Assembly: GCF_003014615.1 (NCBI RefSeq)
Contig: NZ_PYGI01000005.1
Location: 62,001-126,000 of the forward strand
DNA from: Marinobacterium halophilum
GTDB taxonomy: Bacteria > Pseudomonadota > Gammaproteobacteria > Pseudomonadales > Balneatricaceae
Reading direction: 5' to 3'
DNA length: 64,000 bases
Below the pieces are notes generated by a model. That model saw nothing but the letters and a program-made list of their open reading frames with translations. It searched no databases and had not been told where the DNA came from. Each line of letters starts with the position of its first letter. Position 1 is the stretch's first letter. A program made the position numbers and the translations under genes. Shown piece after piece: positions 1 through 9,096 of this stretch.

Positions 1-7
1 GAGCTAA

Positions 8-1738
8 CTAGAGCGCCCGCAGCTGGTTGTAACGGCTATCAGGGCGCTCGGCCAATTCAACCGGCGTGCCCGCCTCGATAACACAACCACGGTCGAGCAC
101 TATGATGCGATCAAAGTGGTTCGCCATCTGTAAATGATGACTGATCATAAGCACCGTGCGCCCCTGGCAGCTATCCAGCACACCCTTGATGACGGCTGCT
201 TCTGTCACTGCATCCAGACCCTCGGTTGGCTCATCCAGCACCAGCAACGGTGATGGCTTGAGCAATGCACGCGCCAACGCAAGGCGCTTGCGCTGCCCTC
301 CCGACAGACGACTGCCTGACTCACCAATCTGATATTCCAGAGGATTGTCGCCCAACACCTGATCCAGGCAAACACGACGCAACACCTCCAGCAGCTCTGA
401 GGGCGAGGCATCCGGCAGCGCCAAAGACAAATTATCCGCGACGCTGCCGGCAAATAACTGCACTGGCTGCGACAGAACACTCATCTGCGCTCTGAGCGTG
501 GTTTCGGAGTAACTCCGAACCGGACAGCCACTCAACTCCACAGCACCCGCTTCAGGATCATAAAAGCGCGCAAGCAGGTTGATCAAACTGCTCTTACCAC
601 TACCCGTATGCCCCAATACCAGCACATGCTCACCAGGCGCGACCGACAGCGACAATTGATCCAGTGCCAGCGGCGCATGCTCCGTGTAGCGCATACACAC
701 ATCGCGCAACATGATCTGACCGGGGATAACCGGCACCTCAAGATCAGCATCGGGATAGCAGACACCAGCAGAAGCGCCCGATACTTCATTCAAGCGCTCC
801 GCAGCCGTAATGGTTTTGCTCAAATATTGATACGCCAGCGGCAACGGAGCCACTGCCTCAAACACAGCCAAGACACAAAACAGCAACATGGCCAGATGTG
901 CCGGCGCAATCACATCACTCAGCACCAGCTCGGTACCCAACACCAACGCACCCACCCCCGCCACACCAGCGATGATGGTCAAGACTGCCGTTGTCAGCCC
1001 ACTGATCAACGCCATACGTAACTGCGTCCGTTGCAGCTGCCGCTCAACCGCCTGCGCTTCCTGTATTGATGTATCCACACCGCCATAGATGTGTAGATCA
1101 GCCTGCCCCTGCACCAGCGCCAACAGGCGCACACGCAGACGGCTGAGCAGCAGTAGCTGGAGCCGCCCCAAACGGCGACCGGCGTACTGCGCCAGCATCG
1201 GCAGCAATACACCCGCCAACAACAACGCAACGGTAGTCAGCAGCGCAATAGCCGGGCTGTAGCGAGCGATAAATAACACCACCAAAATACTGACCGCCAG
1301 TGCCACCAGTGTCGGCACCAATACACGCAAGTACAGATTGTCGAGTGCATTGATATCGGCCACCAGCCGGTTGAGCAGATCGGCCGAGCGGAATGCTTGC
1401 AGCCGCGCCGGTCCGAGCACCTCCAGACGCCGGTAGAACCAGCTACGCAGTTCCGCCAACATCCGAAAGGTTGCCTCATGCGTCGTGACCCTCTCAAAAT
1501 AGCGACCAACAGTGCGCGCAATGGCAAAACCACGCACGCCAGCCCCAGGGGTGAAGTAATTGAATTGACGGGCACTCAACACACTCACGCCCGCCAGCGC
1601 AGACGCCGAAATAAACCAGCCGGACAAGGTCAGCAATCCTATTGCCGCCAACAGAGTAAGCAAACTGAGCAACATGCCCGCAAATACCCAACCACGATGT
1701 GCCAGCAACATGCGTACAAATGGCAGCAACGCTTTCAT
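8..1738 (-). CDS. cydC: CydC, thiol/heme-linked ABC exporter subunit
   Basis: This is one half of the heterodimeric CydDC inner-membrane ABC exporter. In E. coli CydDC moves cysteine/glutathione to the periplasm and is needed to assemble cytochrome bd. The 576-aa protein has an N-terminal transmembrane domain (about residues 1-320) and a C-terminal ATPase domain with Walker A GHTGSGKSS, signature SRLSGGQRKR and Walker B LLVLDEPTEGLD. Length is normal for the family. Its ATG overlaps the TGA of cydD (ATGA), so the two are translationally coupled. No cydAB oxidase genes are in the window. CydC rather than CydD is assigned from gene order and sequence flavour. Confidence 0.93.
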   Translation of the reverse strand: MKALLPFVRMLLAHRGWVFAGMLLSLLTLLAAIGLLTLSGWFISASALAGVSVLSARQFNYFTPGAGVRGFAIARTVGRYFERVTTHEATFRMLAELRSWFYRRLEVLGPARLQAFRSADLLNRLVADINALDNLYLRVLVPTLVALAVSILVVLFIARYSPAIALLTTVALLLAGVLLPMLAQYAGRRLGRLQLLLLSRLRVRLLALVQGQADLHIYGGVDTSIQEAQAVERQLQRTQLRMALISGLTTAVLTIIAGVAGVGALVLGTELVLSDVIAPAHLAMLLFCVLAVFEAVAPLPLAYQYLSKTITAAERLNEVSGASAGVCYPDADLEVPVIPGQIMLRDVCMRYTEHAPLALDQLSLSVAPGEHVLVLGHTGSGKSSLINLLARFYDPEAGAVELSGCPVRSYSETTLRAQMSVLSQPVQLFAGSVADNLSLALPDASPSELLEVLRRVCLDQVLGDNPLEYQIGESGSRLSGGQRKRLALARALLKPSPLLVLDEPTEGLDAVTEAAVIKGVLDSCQGRTVLMISHHLQMANHFDRIIVLDRGCVIEAGTPVELAERPDSRYNQLRAL

Positions 1739-3450
1739 TTACTCACCTCGGTTAGCACCGCCGTCAAGCTGCCGGCATCCAGCTGCCAGACTTCATCCGC
1801 CTGCAACACCGAACGCTGCCGGTGAGTCAACATCAAGACCAGCCGCCCCTGACAAAGCACCCGCAGGGCAGCCAACACTTTCACCTCACTGTCGCGATCC
1901 AGATTCGCGGTTGGCTCATCCAGCAACAATACCGGCGCATCCTTTAAAAAAGCACGCGCCAACGCCAGGCGCTGAATCTGCCCACCCGATAAACCAACAC
2001 CTCGCTCACCCACCTGTGTTTCCAACCCGTCAGGCAGCCGCTGTACAAATTCCAGCGCATTAGCCTGTTCCAGCGCCTGATAGAGTTGACGCTCATCAGC
2101 ACCACTCTTGGCCAGCAGCAGATTGTCACGCAAAGTGCCCGGAAACAGGGAAGTGTGCTGACTGACCCATGCCACCTGCTGCAACCAGGCATTAAGCCCC
2201 ACGTCTTCCAGAGGAAGGCCATTCACTCGCACCTGGCCGGCGTTCAAACGTCGAAAGCCCAGCAACACCTGCAGCAAACTCGACTTGCCAGCACCACTGG
2301 GCCCGACCAGCGCCGTGATTCGGCCCTGCCGCAACACCAGATTAAGATCAGAAAAGACTGGATCGGCCTGCCCGGGATACTGCAAACAGGCTGACGTTAT
2401 CGCGACCTCACGCACCGGTTCATGCAGCCCTTTACCTTCTTCCGGTAGCGCCAACGGCTCCTGCTCCAGTATCGCCCGCAAACGCTCAGCCGCTGCAATC
2501 GCTTCCTGCTTGGCATGATAATGAGTGCCGAGCTCGCGCAGAGGCAAATAGAACTCCGGCGCCAACAGCAAAATAAACAAGCCCTGATACAGATTAACCG
2601 GCGCATCCCAATAGCCAATATCCAGATGCCCCAGGAAACTGAAGCCCAGATAGACCGCCACGACCGCAATGGAGATTGAAGCAAAGAATTCCAGCACGGC
2701 CGACGACAGAAACGCCAGACGCAATACCTGCATCGTTCGTTGACGGAATTCGTCCGCCCCTCGTTCGATCACGGCGGCCTGATCACGACTGCGGTCAAAA
2801 AGTTTCAAGGTCACAATGCCCTGCACGACATCAAGAAAATGCGCACTGAGCTGTGACAAGGCAGAAAAGTTGCGTCGATTGGCCTCAGCCGCACGACTAC
2901 CGACCAGCGCCATGAACAACGGCACCAACGGCGCCGTAAGCAGGAAGATCAAACCCGCCATCCAGTTGAGTGGAAACACGAATGCCAAAATAACCAGCGG
3001 CAACATGGCTGCCAACGCCATCTGCGGCAGATAGCGGGCAAAGAAACCATCCAGCGCCTCGACCTGTTCCAGCAGCTCACTACCCAGCTCCCCGCTACGC
3101 TGATCTCCGCTATAGGCAGGTCCCAAGCGGGCCAATTGCTGCAATAAGTCGGCCCGGACGCGGCGACGCACTCTGATCGAGCTCTGCTGCCCGGCCCACT
3201 CCCGCAAAACACCTAGCGCCGCGCGCACCAACAGAGCAGCCAGCAGCACCCCTAAAAGAGGCCAGGCTATGCCGGTAACCGTATCGTCAAACAGAACTTC
3301 ACTGACCAGGCGCGCCAGCAAGTGGGCCTGAACAATCAGCATCAAACCGATTCCAACACCTGCCAGCACACTGACACGCGTCCAGAAACGCTCAGAGCGC
3401 GCCAGCTGCTTTAGCCAGCGGACCTGCACACTCCCCTCGGAAGCACCCAT
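1735..3450 (-). CDS. cydD: CydD, thiol/heme-linked ABC exporter subunit
   Basis: This is the partner subunit of CydC in the inner-membrane thiol exporter required for cytochrome bd maturation. The 571-aa protein has a six-helix membrane domain followed by an ATPase domain with Walker A GPSGAGKSS, signature VGLSGGQIQR and Walker B VLLLDEPTANLD. The start codon overlaps the stop of the upstream mscS-type gene by one base (TAATG), and the 3' end overlaps cydC. It therefore sits in a tightly packed cluster running from sohB to cydC. Sharing a transcript with mscS and nagZ is an inference from these overlaps, not a known functional link. Confidence 0.93.
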   Translation of the reverse strand: MGASEGSVQVRWLKQLARSERFWTRVSVLAGVGIGLMLIVQAHLLARLVSEVLFDDTVTGIAWPLLGVLLAALLVRAALGVLREWAGQQSSIRVRRRVRADLLQQLARLGPAYSGDQRSGELGSELLEQVEALDGFFARYLPQMALAAMLPLVILAFVFPLNWMAGLIFLLTAPLVPLFMALVGSRAAEANRRNFSALSQLSAHFLDVVQGIVTLKLFDRSRDQAAVIERGADEFRQRTMQVLRLAFLSSAVLEFFASISIAVVAVYLGFSFLGHLDIGYWDAPVNLYQGLFILLLAPEFYLPLRELGTHYHAKQEAIAAAERLRAILEQEPLALPEEGKGLHEPVREVAITSACLQYPGQADPVFSDLNLVLRQGRITALVGPSGAGKSSLLQVLLGFRRLNAGQVRVNGLPLEDVGLNAWLQQVAWVSQHTSLFPGTLRDNLLLAKSGADERQLYQALEQANALEFVQRLPDGLETQVGERGVGLSGGQIQRLALARAFLKDAPVLLLDEPTANLDRDSEVKVLAALRVLCQGRLVLMLTHRQRSVLQADEVWQLDAGSLTAVLTEVSK

Positions 3451-4601
3451 TATCGCCCTTGCAACTCGGCAACACCTTCAGGTAACACGTTTGGCTCAAG
3501 CCCGGATTCGGTACCCGCTATATGCAACGTCTGAGTCGGGAAGGCAAATTCGGCACCATGACTGAAAATAATATCGGCAATGCGTAACATCACGTCCTGC
3601 TTGATCGCGTGATATTTCACCCACTGAGTGGTTTTGGTGAAGGTATACACCATGAAATCCAGCGAAGACGGCCCGAATCGATTCAAGTGAACAATCAGGG
3701 TCTGGTGAATATCTATCTCGGGATGCGCCTTCAGCATTTCACGAACATCATCCACGATCTGCTTAACCTTGTCCGCGTCGTCATAGCGTACGCCAACATG
3801 CTCATAGATACGTCGATTGCGCATGCGTGACGGGTTCTCGACCGATATGCTGGCAAAGGTGGCATTCGGCACATACAGCGGCCGCTGATCAAAGGTACGA
3901 ATGCGAGTCAGACGCCAACCGATATGCTCAACGGTTCCCTCAATTTCCTTGTCGGGCGAACGCACCCAATCACCCACACGAAACGGGCGATCCAGGTACA
4001 CCATCAAACCACCAAAAAAGTTGGCCAACAGGTCCTTGGCCGCAAAACCGACGGCAATACCGCCAATCCCCCCGAAGGCAAGTATCCCCGAGATACTGAT
4101 ACCGGCGGACTGCAGCACCGTGAGGCCGGCCAGAATAACAACGATCAAACGCAACAGTTTTGCCACAGCATCCGCCGTGGTGCGATCAACCTGCTTGCGC
4201 CCGCGCTCAGGCTGCGTGAAAAAAGCCTCCGCCGAATTGATGAAACGCAGCACACCCCAGGCAATAATCAGAATTGCCCCGAAGCGCCGCACCTCCGTAC
4301 CGGCACCGACACTGACCGCCATCCCGTTGCGACTGAAGATTTCAAGCAGCAACGACAGGCCAATTACCCAGATCAGTAATCGAAGCGGTGTGCGTATGGA
4401 TTGGAGCAACAACTCATCCCATACCGGCGCTTTCTGACTCAGATGTCTGATCAAACGCACCGTGACCCAGTTGAACATGACCGTCAACAACCAGACAATC
4501 AGGACCACGGTCATTGCTGCAATCTGCCAGCCATATTCATTCAATGCCGGCCACTGGTTGAACAGTGGCGCCAGTATCGGTTTGAGCAGCTGCTCTAACA
4601 T
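3450..4601 (-). CDS. MscS-family mechanosensitive channel
   Basis: This is a small-conductance mechanosensitive channel protein that would open in the inner membrane on hypo-osmotic shock and release solutes. The 383-aa sequence has several N-terminal hydrophobic segments. These are followed by the characteristic pore helix and beta-domain entry (GGIAVGFAAKDLLANFFGG, then RPFRVGDWV) near residues 170-210, and by the MscS cytoplasmic domain. I start at the ATG at 4601, preceded by AGGAGG with 5-nt spacing. A TTG one codon upstream is less likely. The start overlaps the nagZ stop (TGATG). In an ectoine-making organism such a channel would be the release valve for compatible solutes; that role is inferred. 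Confidence 0.9.
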   Translation of the reverse strand: MLEQLLKPILAPLFNQWPALNEYGWQIAAMTVVLIVWLLTVMFNWVTVRLIRHLSQKAPVWDELLLQSIRTPLRLLIWVIGLSLLLEIFSRNGMAVSVGAGTEVRRFGAILIIAWGVLRFINSAEAFFTQPERGRKQVDRTTADAVAKLLRLIVVILAGLTVLQSAGISISGILAFGGIGGIAVGFAAKDLLANFFGGLMVYLDRPFRVGDWVRSPDKEIEGTVEHIGWRLTRIRTFDQRPLYVPNATFASISVENPSRMRNRRIYEHVGVRYDDADKVKQIVDDVREMLKAHPEIDIHQTLIVHLNRFGPSSLDFMVYTFTKTTQWVKYHAIKQDVMLRIADIIFSHGAEFAFPTQTLHIAGTESGLEPNVLPEGVAELQGR

Positions 4602-5611
4602 CAAGCCTCCTCGATTAGTGCCGCAGCCAGCATGCGACTGTCATGCAGGCGTTCCTCGTCTGCAATACGGGATGGACGAGCACGCATTCGTGCCAGACGA
4701 TGGGACGCCGCTACATCCTGTTGCTGAAGGTGGGCCAGTACTTCACGCGCACCCTCTGGGTCGTTACAGACCAACACCATGTCACACCCTGCTGCGAGGG
4801 CTCGATCACAACGATCAGCATAGCCACCCGCCTGACGAGCCCCTTCCATACTCAAGTCATCACTGAAGATGACGCCATCAAAGCGTAGCCGCTGACGCAA
4901 AATCTGCTGCAGCCAGAAGGTTGAGAAACCCGCCGGTGCCGAGCAGGCATCACGATAGACTACGTGCGCCGGCATTACGCCATCAAGCCCGCGTCGAATC
5001 AATGCGTCAAACGGTCGCAGGTCCTGCTCTTCAATCTGGGCAAAGCTGCGCTCATCAACCGGCAACTCCAGGTGAGAGTCGGCTTTTACCCAGCCATGCC
5101 CCGGGAAATGCTTCCCGGTTGCGGCCATGCCCGCTTCATGCATACCCGCCATAATACCGCCAGCAAGCTCGATCACCGCCTCCGCCGTTTGCCCAAAAGC
5201 GCGATCACCGATCACACTGCTTTGTCCCCAGTCCAGATCAAGCACTGGCGCAAAACTGATATCAATGTCGAACTGGCGCAGCTCGGTTGCCATCAACCAA
5301 CCAATTTCATGTGCCTGCGCGATAGCGCGATGAGGGTTATCCAGCCAACGCCGACCCAGCGTCGACATTGGCGGCAAACGGGTAAAGCCGTCACGAAACC
5401 GCTGCACCCGCCCCCCTTCCTGATCGACGGCAACCAGCAGATCAGGCCGCAATTCACGGATGCGCCCCATCAGCTCACGCAGCTGTTCCGGTCCGTCGAA
5501 ATTGCGACTGAACAGAATCAGACCGCCGACCTCCGGAGCCTGCAACGTATTTGCTTCTTCAGGAGTGAGCGTCAGCCCCTCCAGATCCAACATCAAAACA
5601 CCAGTGGTCAT
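4601..5611 (-). CDS. nagZ: NagZ, beta-N-acetylglucosaminidase
   Basis: This is a cytosolic family GH3 beta-hexosaminidase. It removes GlcNAc from GlcNAc-anhydroMurNAc peptides during peptidoglycan recycling, producing the muropeptides that induce AmpC in some species. The 336-aa protein has the family signature KHFPGHGWVKADSH around residues 165-180, which includes the catalytic His, and the nucleophile motif FSDDLSMEG. There is no signal peptide, as expected. It lies 4 nt downstream of a YkuD-fold enzyme and next to a PsrA-like regulator, an arrangement reminiscent of pseudomonads. Confidence 0.95.
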   Translation of the reverse strand: MTTGVLMLDLEGLTLTPEEANTLQAPEVGGLILFSRNFDGPEQLRELMGRIRELRPDLLVAVDQEGGRVQRFRDGFTRLPPMSTLGRRWLDNPHRAIAQAHEIGWLMATELRQFDIDISFAPVLDLDWGQSSVIGDRAFGQTAEAVIELAGGIMAGMHEAGMAATGKHFPGHGWVKADSHLELPVDERSFAQIEEQDLRPFDALIRRGLDGVMPAHVVYRDACSAPAGFSTFWLQQILRQRLRFDGVIFSDDLSMEGARQAGGYADRCDRALAAGCDMVLVCNDPEGAREVLAHLQQQDVAASHRLARMRARPSRIADEERLHDSRMLAAALIEEA

Positions 5612-5615
5612 AATG

Positions 5616-6098
5616 TCACTCTTCTATCAGGACTGGGGTACCTGGCTGCACCTGCTCGAATAGCTCGATCAGATCGGCATTGCGCATCCGAATACAACCA
5701 TGGGAGAGCGGCACCCCCATTGGCTCGGTGTCCGGGGTACCATGAATGTAAATGTAGCGGCGCTGAGTATCGACATCAGCGCCGCGGTTGAAGCCGACCT
5801 CCAGGCCGCATAGCCACAGTATGCGGCTGAGTATCCAGTCCCGTTGCGGGTACTGCGCAGCCAACGCATCCGTGTAGATTTCACCGGTTGGACGTCGCCC
5901 AATAAATACTGCACCCAAGGGCTGACCAGCGCCGATACAAGCACGAATATAATGAGGGCCTCGAGGCGTACAACCGGAGCCATTACGCTCGCCCGCTCCC
6001 GCCAAAGCCGTGGAAACAGGGTAGTGGCACACCGAGGCACCACCTGCCCACACATCCAGCCGCTGCGCCGCAATCGATACGGTGAGCCGGACAGACAT
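5616..6098 (-). CDS. L,D-transpeptidase-fold (YkuD) enzyme, probably cytosolic
   Basis: This YkuD-domain cysteine enzyme of 160 aa has the catalytic motif HGTPDTEPMGVPLSHGCIRM near its C-terminus (His, then SHGC with the nucleophile Cys). No signal peptide or membrane segment is present, unlike periplasmic L,D-transpeptidases. Its position between a TetR gene (overlapping TGATG) and nagZ (4-nt gap) suggests a role in cytosolic muropeptide recycling. It could be an L,D-carboxypeptidase of the type described for single-domain cytoplasmic YkuD proteins in Acinetobacter and Vibrio. That activity is inferred. I use the ATG at 6098; a TTG one codon upstream is also open. Confidence 0.85.
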   Translation of the reverse strand: MSVRLTVSIAAQRLDVWAGGASVCHYPVSTALAGAGERNGSGCTPRGPHYIRACIGAGQPLGAVFIGRRPTGEIYTDALAAQYPQRDWILSRILWLCGLEVGFNRGADVDTQRRYIYIHGTPDTEPMGVPLSHGCIRMRNADLIELFEQVQPGTPVLIEE

Positions 6099-6769
6099 CA
6101 ACCGGGGTCGCTATTGCCTGGAGCCAACAGACCGGCACTGATAACCGGCACCATACGCTGCAGGATCGCCTGAACCTCCACAGCCGCATCCACTTCAGTG
6201 CCCGGCTTATCCAGTGCAATCAGCACATGCATGTTGGATAACGTGAAAATGACCGACCCCATCATGAAGTGCAGGCGCCAAAAAAATTCGCGCTCATCCA
6301 GCGACTGCGTTTCCTGTCTCAGGTAATGCATAAACACCGCCATACGCTTGCCATACTGCGTATGCATGAAGCTTTGCAAGCCCTGTTGGGCAGGGCGGTA
6401 CGCTAGATCCAGCAGCCTCATCAATACGGCCAGAGCGTAAGCATTACGGCCATGGACCCGCACCAGCGCTGTTGCCAGAACCTGCAACAATTCTTCCAAA
6501 GCCGGTGCTGATATATTGGCATCCAGCCGCGCAAGCCCTTCTTCAATCGCATCACACAAAGGTGTCAACGACCGCTCTGCCACCGACTGTATCAACCCCT
6601 TTTTGGAGCCGAAGTGGTAGTTGACAGCCGCCAGATTCACATCCGCCAGTGTGGTAATCTGGCGCATTGTGGTTTCCTTGAAACCCTGTTCGGCAAACAG
6701 CTGCTCAGCTGCCCGGATGATACGACTCGACGTATCAGAGGTCTGGTACATGTTTTTATCTGCCGACAT
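6098..6769 (-). CDS. TetR-family regulator, PsrA-like
   Basis: This 223-aa regulator has an N-terminal TetR helix-turn-helix (residues about 10-55, with the motif VNLAAVNYHFGSKKGLIQ) and a helical ligand-binding C-terminal domain. The HTH is very close to that of Pseudomonas PsrA, a fatty-acid-responsive regulator, and the neighbouring nagZ also matches the Pseudomonas context. I chose the ATG at 6769 because the frame upstream is the antisense of sohB and codes for nothing TetR-like. An internal ATG six codons later (MYQTSD) is an alternative. The stop overlaps the next start. The regulon cannot be read from this window. Confidence 0.85.
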   Translation of the reverse strand: MSADKNMYQTSDTSSRIIRAAEQLFAEQGFKETTMRQITTLADVNLAAVNYHFGSKKGLIQSVAERSLTPLCDAIEEGLARLDANISAPALEELLQVLATALVRVHGRNAYALAVLMRLLDLAYRPAQQGLQSFMHTQYGKRMAVFMHYLRQETQSLDEREFFWRLHFMMGSVIFTLSNMHVLIALDKPGTEVDAAVEVQAILQRMVPVISAGLLAPGNSDPG

Positions 6770-6827
6770 TGGTTTTACTGCTCTCCAGGTGGACCACTGG
6801 TGTTCACCGATGCTCATTATCTCTGCC

Positions 6828-7892
6828 CTAACGTGACAATAACCGACTATTTGTAACGCGCTGCCACCAGCGCAACAACAAGCCATCCGACGTATTGATT
6901 GCCAACTGACCCAAACGCTCCTGCAAACCGAGTTTAACCTCATAGCTGAGTTCAAACACATCATGTTCCTGACACAACTCAAAGAGGTAGTCATCACTGG
7001 TTGAGATAGCGTCAATCAGCTGTTCATTCAGCGCCCGACGGCCAAACCAAACTTCACCGGTCGCGACTTTCTCGACATCCAGCTGTGGTCGATACTCGGA
7101 CACGAACGTCTTGAACAGTTCATGGGTATCTTCCAGCTCTTCGATGAATTTTTCACGTCCCTTATCCGTATTCTCACCAAAAACGGTCAATGTGCGTTTG
7201 TATTCGCCCGCAGTCAGCACTTCATAATCCACGTCATGCTTCTGCAGCAAACGGTGGAAGTTGGGCAACTGCGCAATCACACCGATAGATCCGACCAGAG
7301 CAAATGGTGCCGCCACCAGGTGATCTGCAATACAGGCCATCATGTAACCGCCACTGGCTGCGACTCGATCGACACAGATCGTCAACCGAATGCCTTTGGC
7401 CTTGATCCGCTCCAACTGCGAGCTGGCAAGACCATAAGCATGCACCAGACCACCAGGACTTTCCAAACGCACGACAACTTCATCATCCTTGTCGGCGATG
7501 GTCAGAACAGCGCTAACCTCTTCACGCAGCGACTCGACTTCCGAGGCATGCATGTCACCATCAAAGTTGAGCACAAATACACGCTTGCGGGGTTTTTCCG
7601 GCTCTTTACCCTGTTTGAGGGTTTTCTTCAGTGCCTTGGCTTCCGCCTTATCCTGCTTGCGCCGCGCTTTTTCGTGCTGCCGTGCCAACGCTTCGTCCAC
7701 CACCGCCGCTTCTATATCGGTTTTCAAATCTTCAAGGTGGTCATTCAGGCTTTTGACTTCAATATGCCCTTCACGGTGCTCTCGACGCCGCTCAAGCAGC
7801 GCGCCAACACCACCCACCAGCAATAAAACGCTGGCCACGAGGGTAATTACTTTGGCTAGAAACAAGCCATACTCTGCAAAAAAAGCTGTCAA
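6828..7892 (-). CDS. sohB: SohB, inner-membrane S49-family protease
   Basis: This is a member of the SppA/SohB serine protease family (peptidase S49), anchored in the inner membrane with the catalytic domain facing the periplasm. The 354-aa protein has one N-terminal membrane segment (about residues 5-30) and a charged Lys/Glu-rich linker. The protease domain contains the nucleophile motif VAASGGYMMA and the Lys-containing motif GEYKRTLTVFG. The start is a TTG preceded by GGAG at 7-nt spacing; no in-frame ATG fits. It heads the minus-strand cluster and is divergent from the SCP2-domain gene. Confidence 0.9.
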   Translation of the reverse strand: MTAFFAEYGLFLAKVITLVASVLLLVGGVGALLERRREHREGHIEVKSLNDHLEDLKTDIEAAVVDEALARQHEKARRKQDKAEAKALKKTLKQGKEPEKPRKRVFVLNFDGDMHASEVESLREEVSAVLTIADKDDEVVVRLESPGGLVHAYGLASSQLERIKAKGIRLTICVDRVAASGGYMMACIADHLVAAPFALVGSIGVIAQLPNFHRLLQKHDVDYEVLTAGEYKRTLTVFGENTDKGREKFIEELEDTHELFKTFVSEYRPQLDVEKVATGEVWFGRRALNEQLIDAISTSDDYLFELCQEHDVFELSYEVKLGLQERLGQLAINTSDGLLLRWWQRVTNSRLLSR

Positions 7893-7998
7893 TATATCTC
7901 TCCGCTCAAGGCATCATGGGTTCGCTTCAGAGTTCGCGCTACTGTACCATAAACCTGATAGTTATCATGCCCATGTGTATATCAGGACACCATCACTT

Positions 7999-8322
7999 AT
8001 GACATCGCCACTGACCCTGCAACGCATCGTCGACAAACTGCCGGAAAAGTTCAACCCTGAACAGGCAAACGAGTTGCAGGCCGTATTCCAGTTTCGCCTG
8101 TCTGATGCAGACGCCTTCTTTATCAGTATCGACAAGAGCCAGTGCGTCACCTGCTTCGGCATACATGACGACCCCAACCTGGTTGTGCATCTGGATGAAG
8201 CCACACTGATACGCGTGATCAGCGGTGAACAGGACGGCATGAGTGCCTATTTGAAAGGCCAGCTGCGCGCAGAAGGCAACGTCATGCTGGCAACGCGCCT
8301 GGGTAAACTATTTAGCCGCTGA
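7999..8322 (+). CDS. SCP2 sterol-carrier-domain protein
   Basis: This 107-aa protein consists of a single SCP2-like domain. Such domains form a hydrophobic pocket that binds lipids or acyl chains; the bacterial ligand is generally unknown. Visible features are the region QAVFQFRLSDADAFFISID and the SCP2-typical ending SAYLKGQLRAEGNVMLATRL. No signal peptide is present. The gene is divergent from sohB, and its last 15 bases overlap the 3' end of nudC on the other strand. The ATG at 7999 gives the full domain; the longer open frame upstream is antisense to sohB. Confidence 0.85.
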   Translation: MTSPLTLQRIVDKLPEKFNPEQANELQAVFQFRLSDADAFFISIDKSQCVTCFGIHDDPNLVVHLDEATLIRVISGEQDGMSAYLKGQLRAEGNVMLATRLGKLFSR

Positions 8323-9096
8323 CACACTGATGGATGCAAAGAAATGATCGATCAGCTGACGCGAAATACTGAAAGGAGGCGGCAGGTCCGGCAAGTTATC
8401 GACAGAAAACCAGTCAGCCTCAAGGATCTCCTCACCATCAGGCGTCAGCACACCTCCGGCATAATCGGCAAAAAAGCCCAGCATCAACTGATGCGGGAAC
8501 GGCCATGACTGAGTGGCAAAAAACTTCAGGTTCTGCACCTCAATCCCTACCTCTTCCCGAATTTCACGCTGCACCGCAGCTTCGGCACTTTCGCCCGCTT
8601 CGATGAACCCCGCAAGTGTACTATAGCGCCCAGGTGGAAAACGCCCCGAACGCGCCAACAGGCAGCGATCACCTCGCCGTACCAGCACAATAACGCAGGG
8701 TGAGATGCGTGGATATTGCACCAGCTCACAATCCGGACACATCCGCGCCAGGTCACTTGCATGCGCTACCATTGCAGTACCACAACGCCCACAAAACCGG
8801 TGCTGATCAAACCATGTCGCCAACTGGGCCGCACGTGCCAGACGTGCATATTCCGACTCATCCGCTGCCTGCGACAAAGCCCCACGCAGTCGTACATCCT
8901 CACTTACGCCGGCAGGGAGCTGACGCAGAATCAGTAAGCCATGACCGCACCCGACCTGTAACTGACATTCGGTAATATCTGCCCAGCGCCTTGCCTGTGA
9001 CAACGGGGCAGTCAACTCGGCCTCATGCCGCAACAGCTGACCCTGATAACTGAGATAGTAACGCTCCGCTTTTACCGGCTCCACAGCCATCGGCAT
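8308..9096 (-). CDS. nudC: NudC, NAD+/NADH pyrophosphatase
   Basis: This Nudix hydrolase cleaves NAD(H) to NMN(H) and AMP and in E. coli also removes NAD caps from RNA. The 262-aa protein has an N-terminal domain and a four-Cys zinc ribbon (FCGRCG and CPDC, about residues 97-121). The Nudix box follows, starting GFIEAGES and ending REIREEVGIEV, with all its glutamates. Length matches the family. The ATG directly follows the TAA of dnaQ with a GGGGAG ribosome-binding site, so nudC is coupled to dnaQ. Confidence 0.94.
   Translation of the reverse strand: MPMAVEPVKAERYYLSYQGQLLRHEAELTAPLSQARRWADITECQLQVGCGHGLLILRQLPAGVSEDVRLRGALSQAADESEYARLARAAQLATWFDQHRFCGRCGTAMVAHASDLARMCPDCELVQYPRISPCVIVLVRRGDRCLLARSGRFPPGRYSTLAGFIEAGESAEAAVQREIREEVGIEVQNLKFFATQSWPFPHQLMLGFFADYAGGVLTPDGEEILEADWFSVDNLPDLPPPFSISRQLIDHFFASISVSAAK

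Noticed and set aside
6770-6827. Possible PsrA operator upstream of the PsrA-like gene
   Set aside because: I looked for a GAAAC-GTTTC type dyad and found none convincing in the short gap to sohB.
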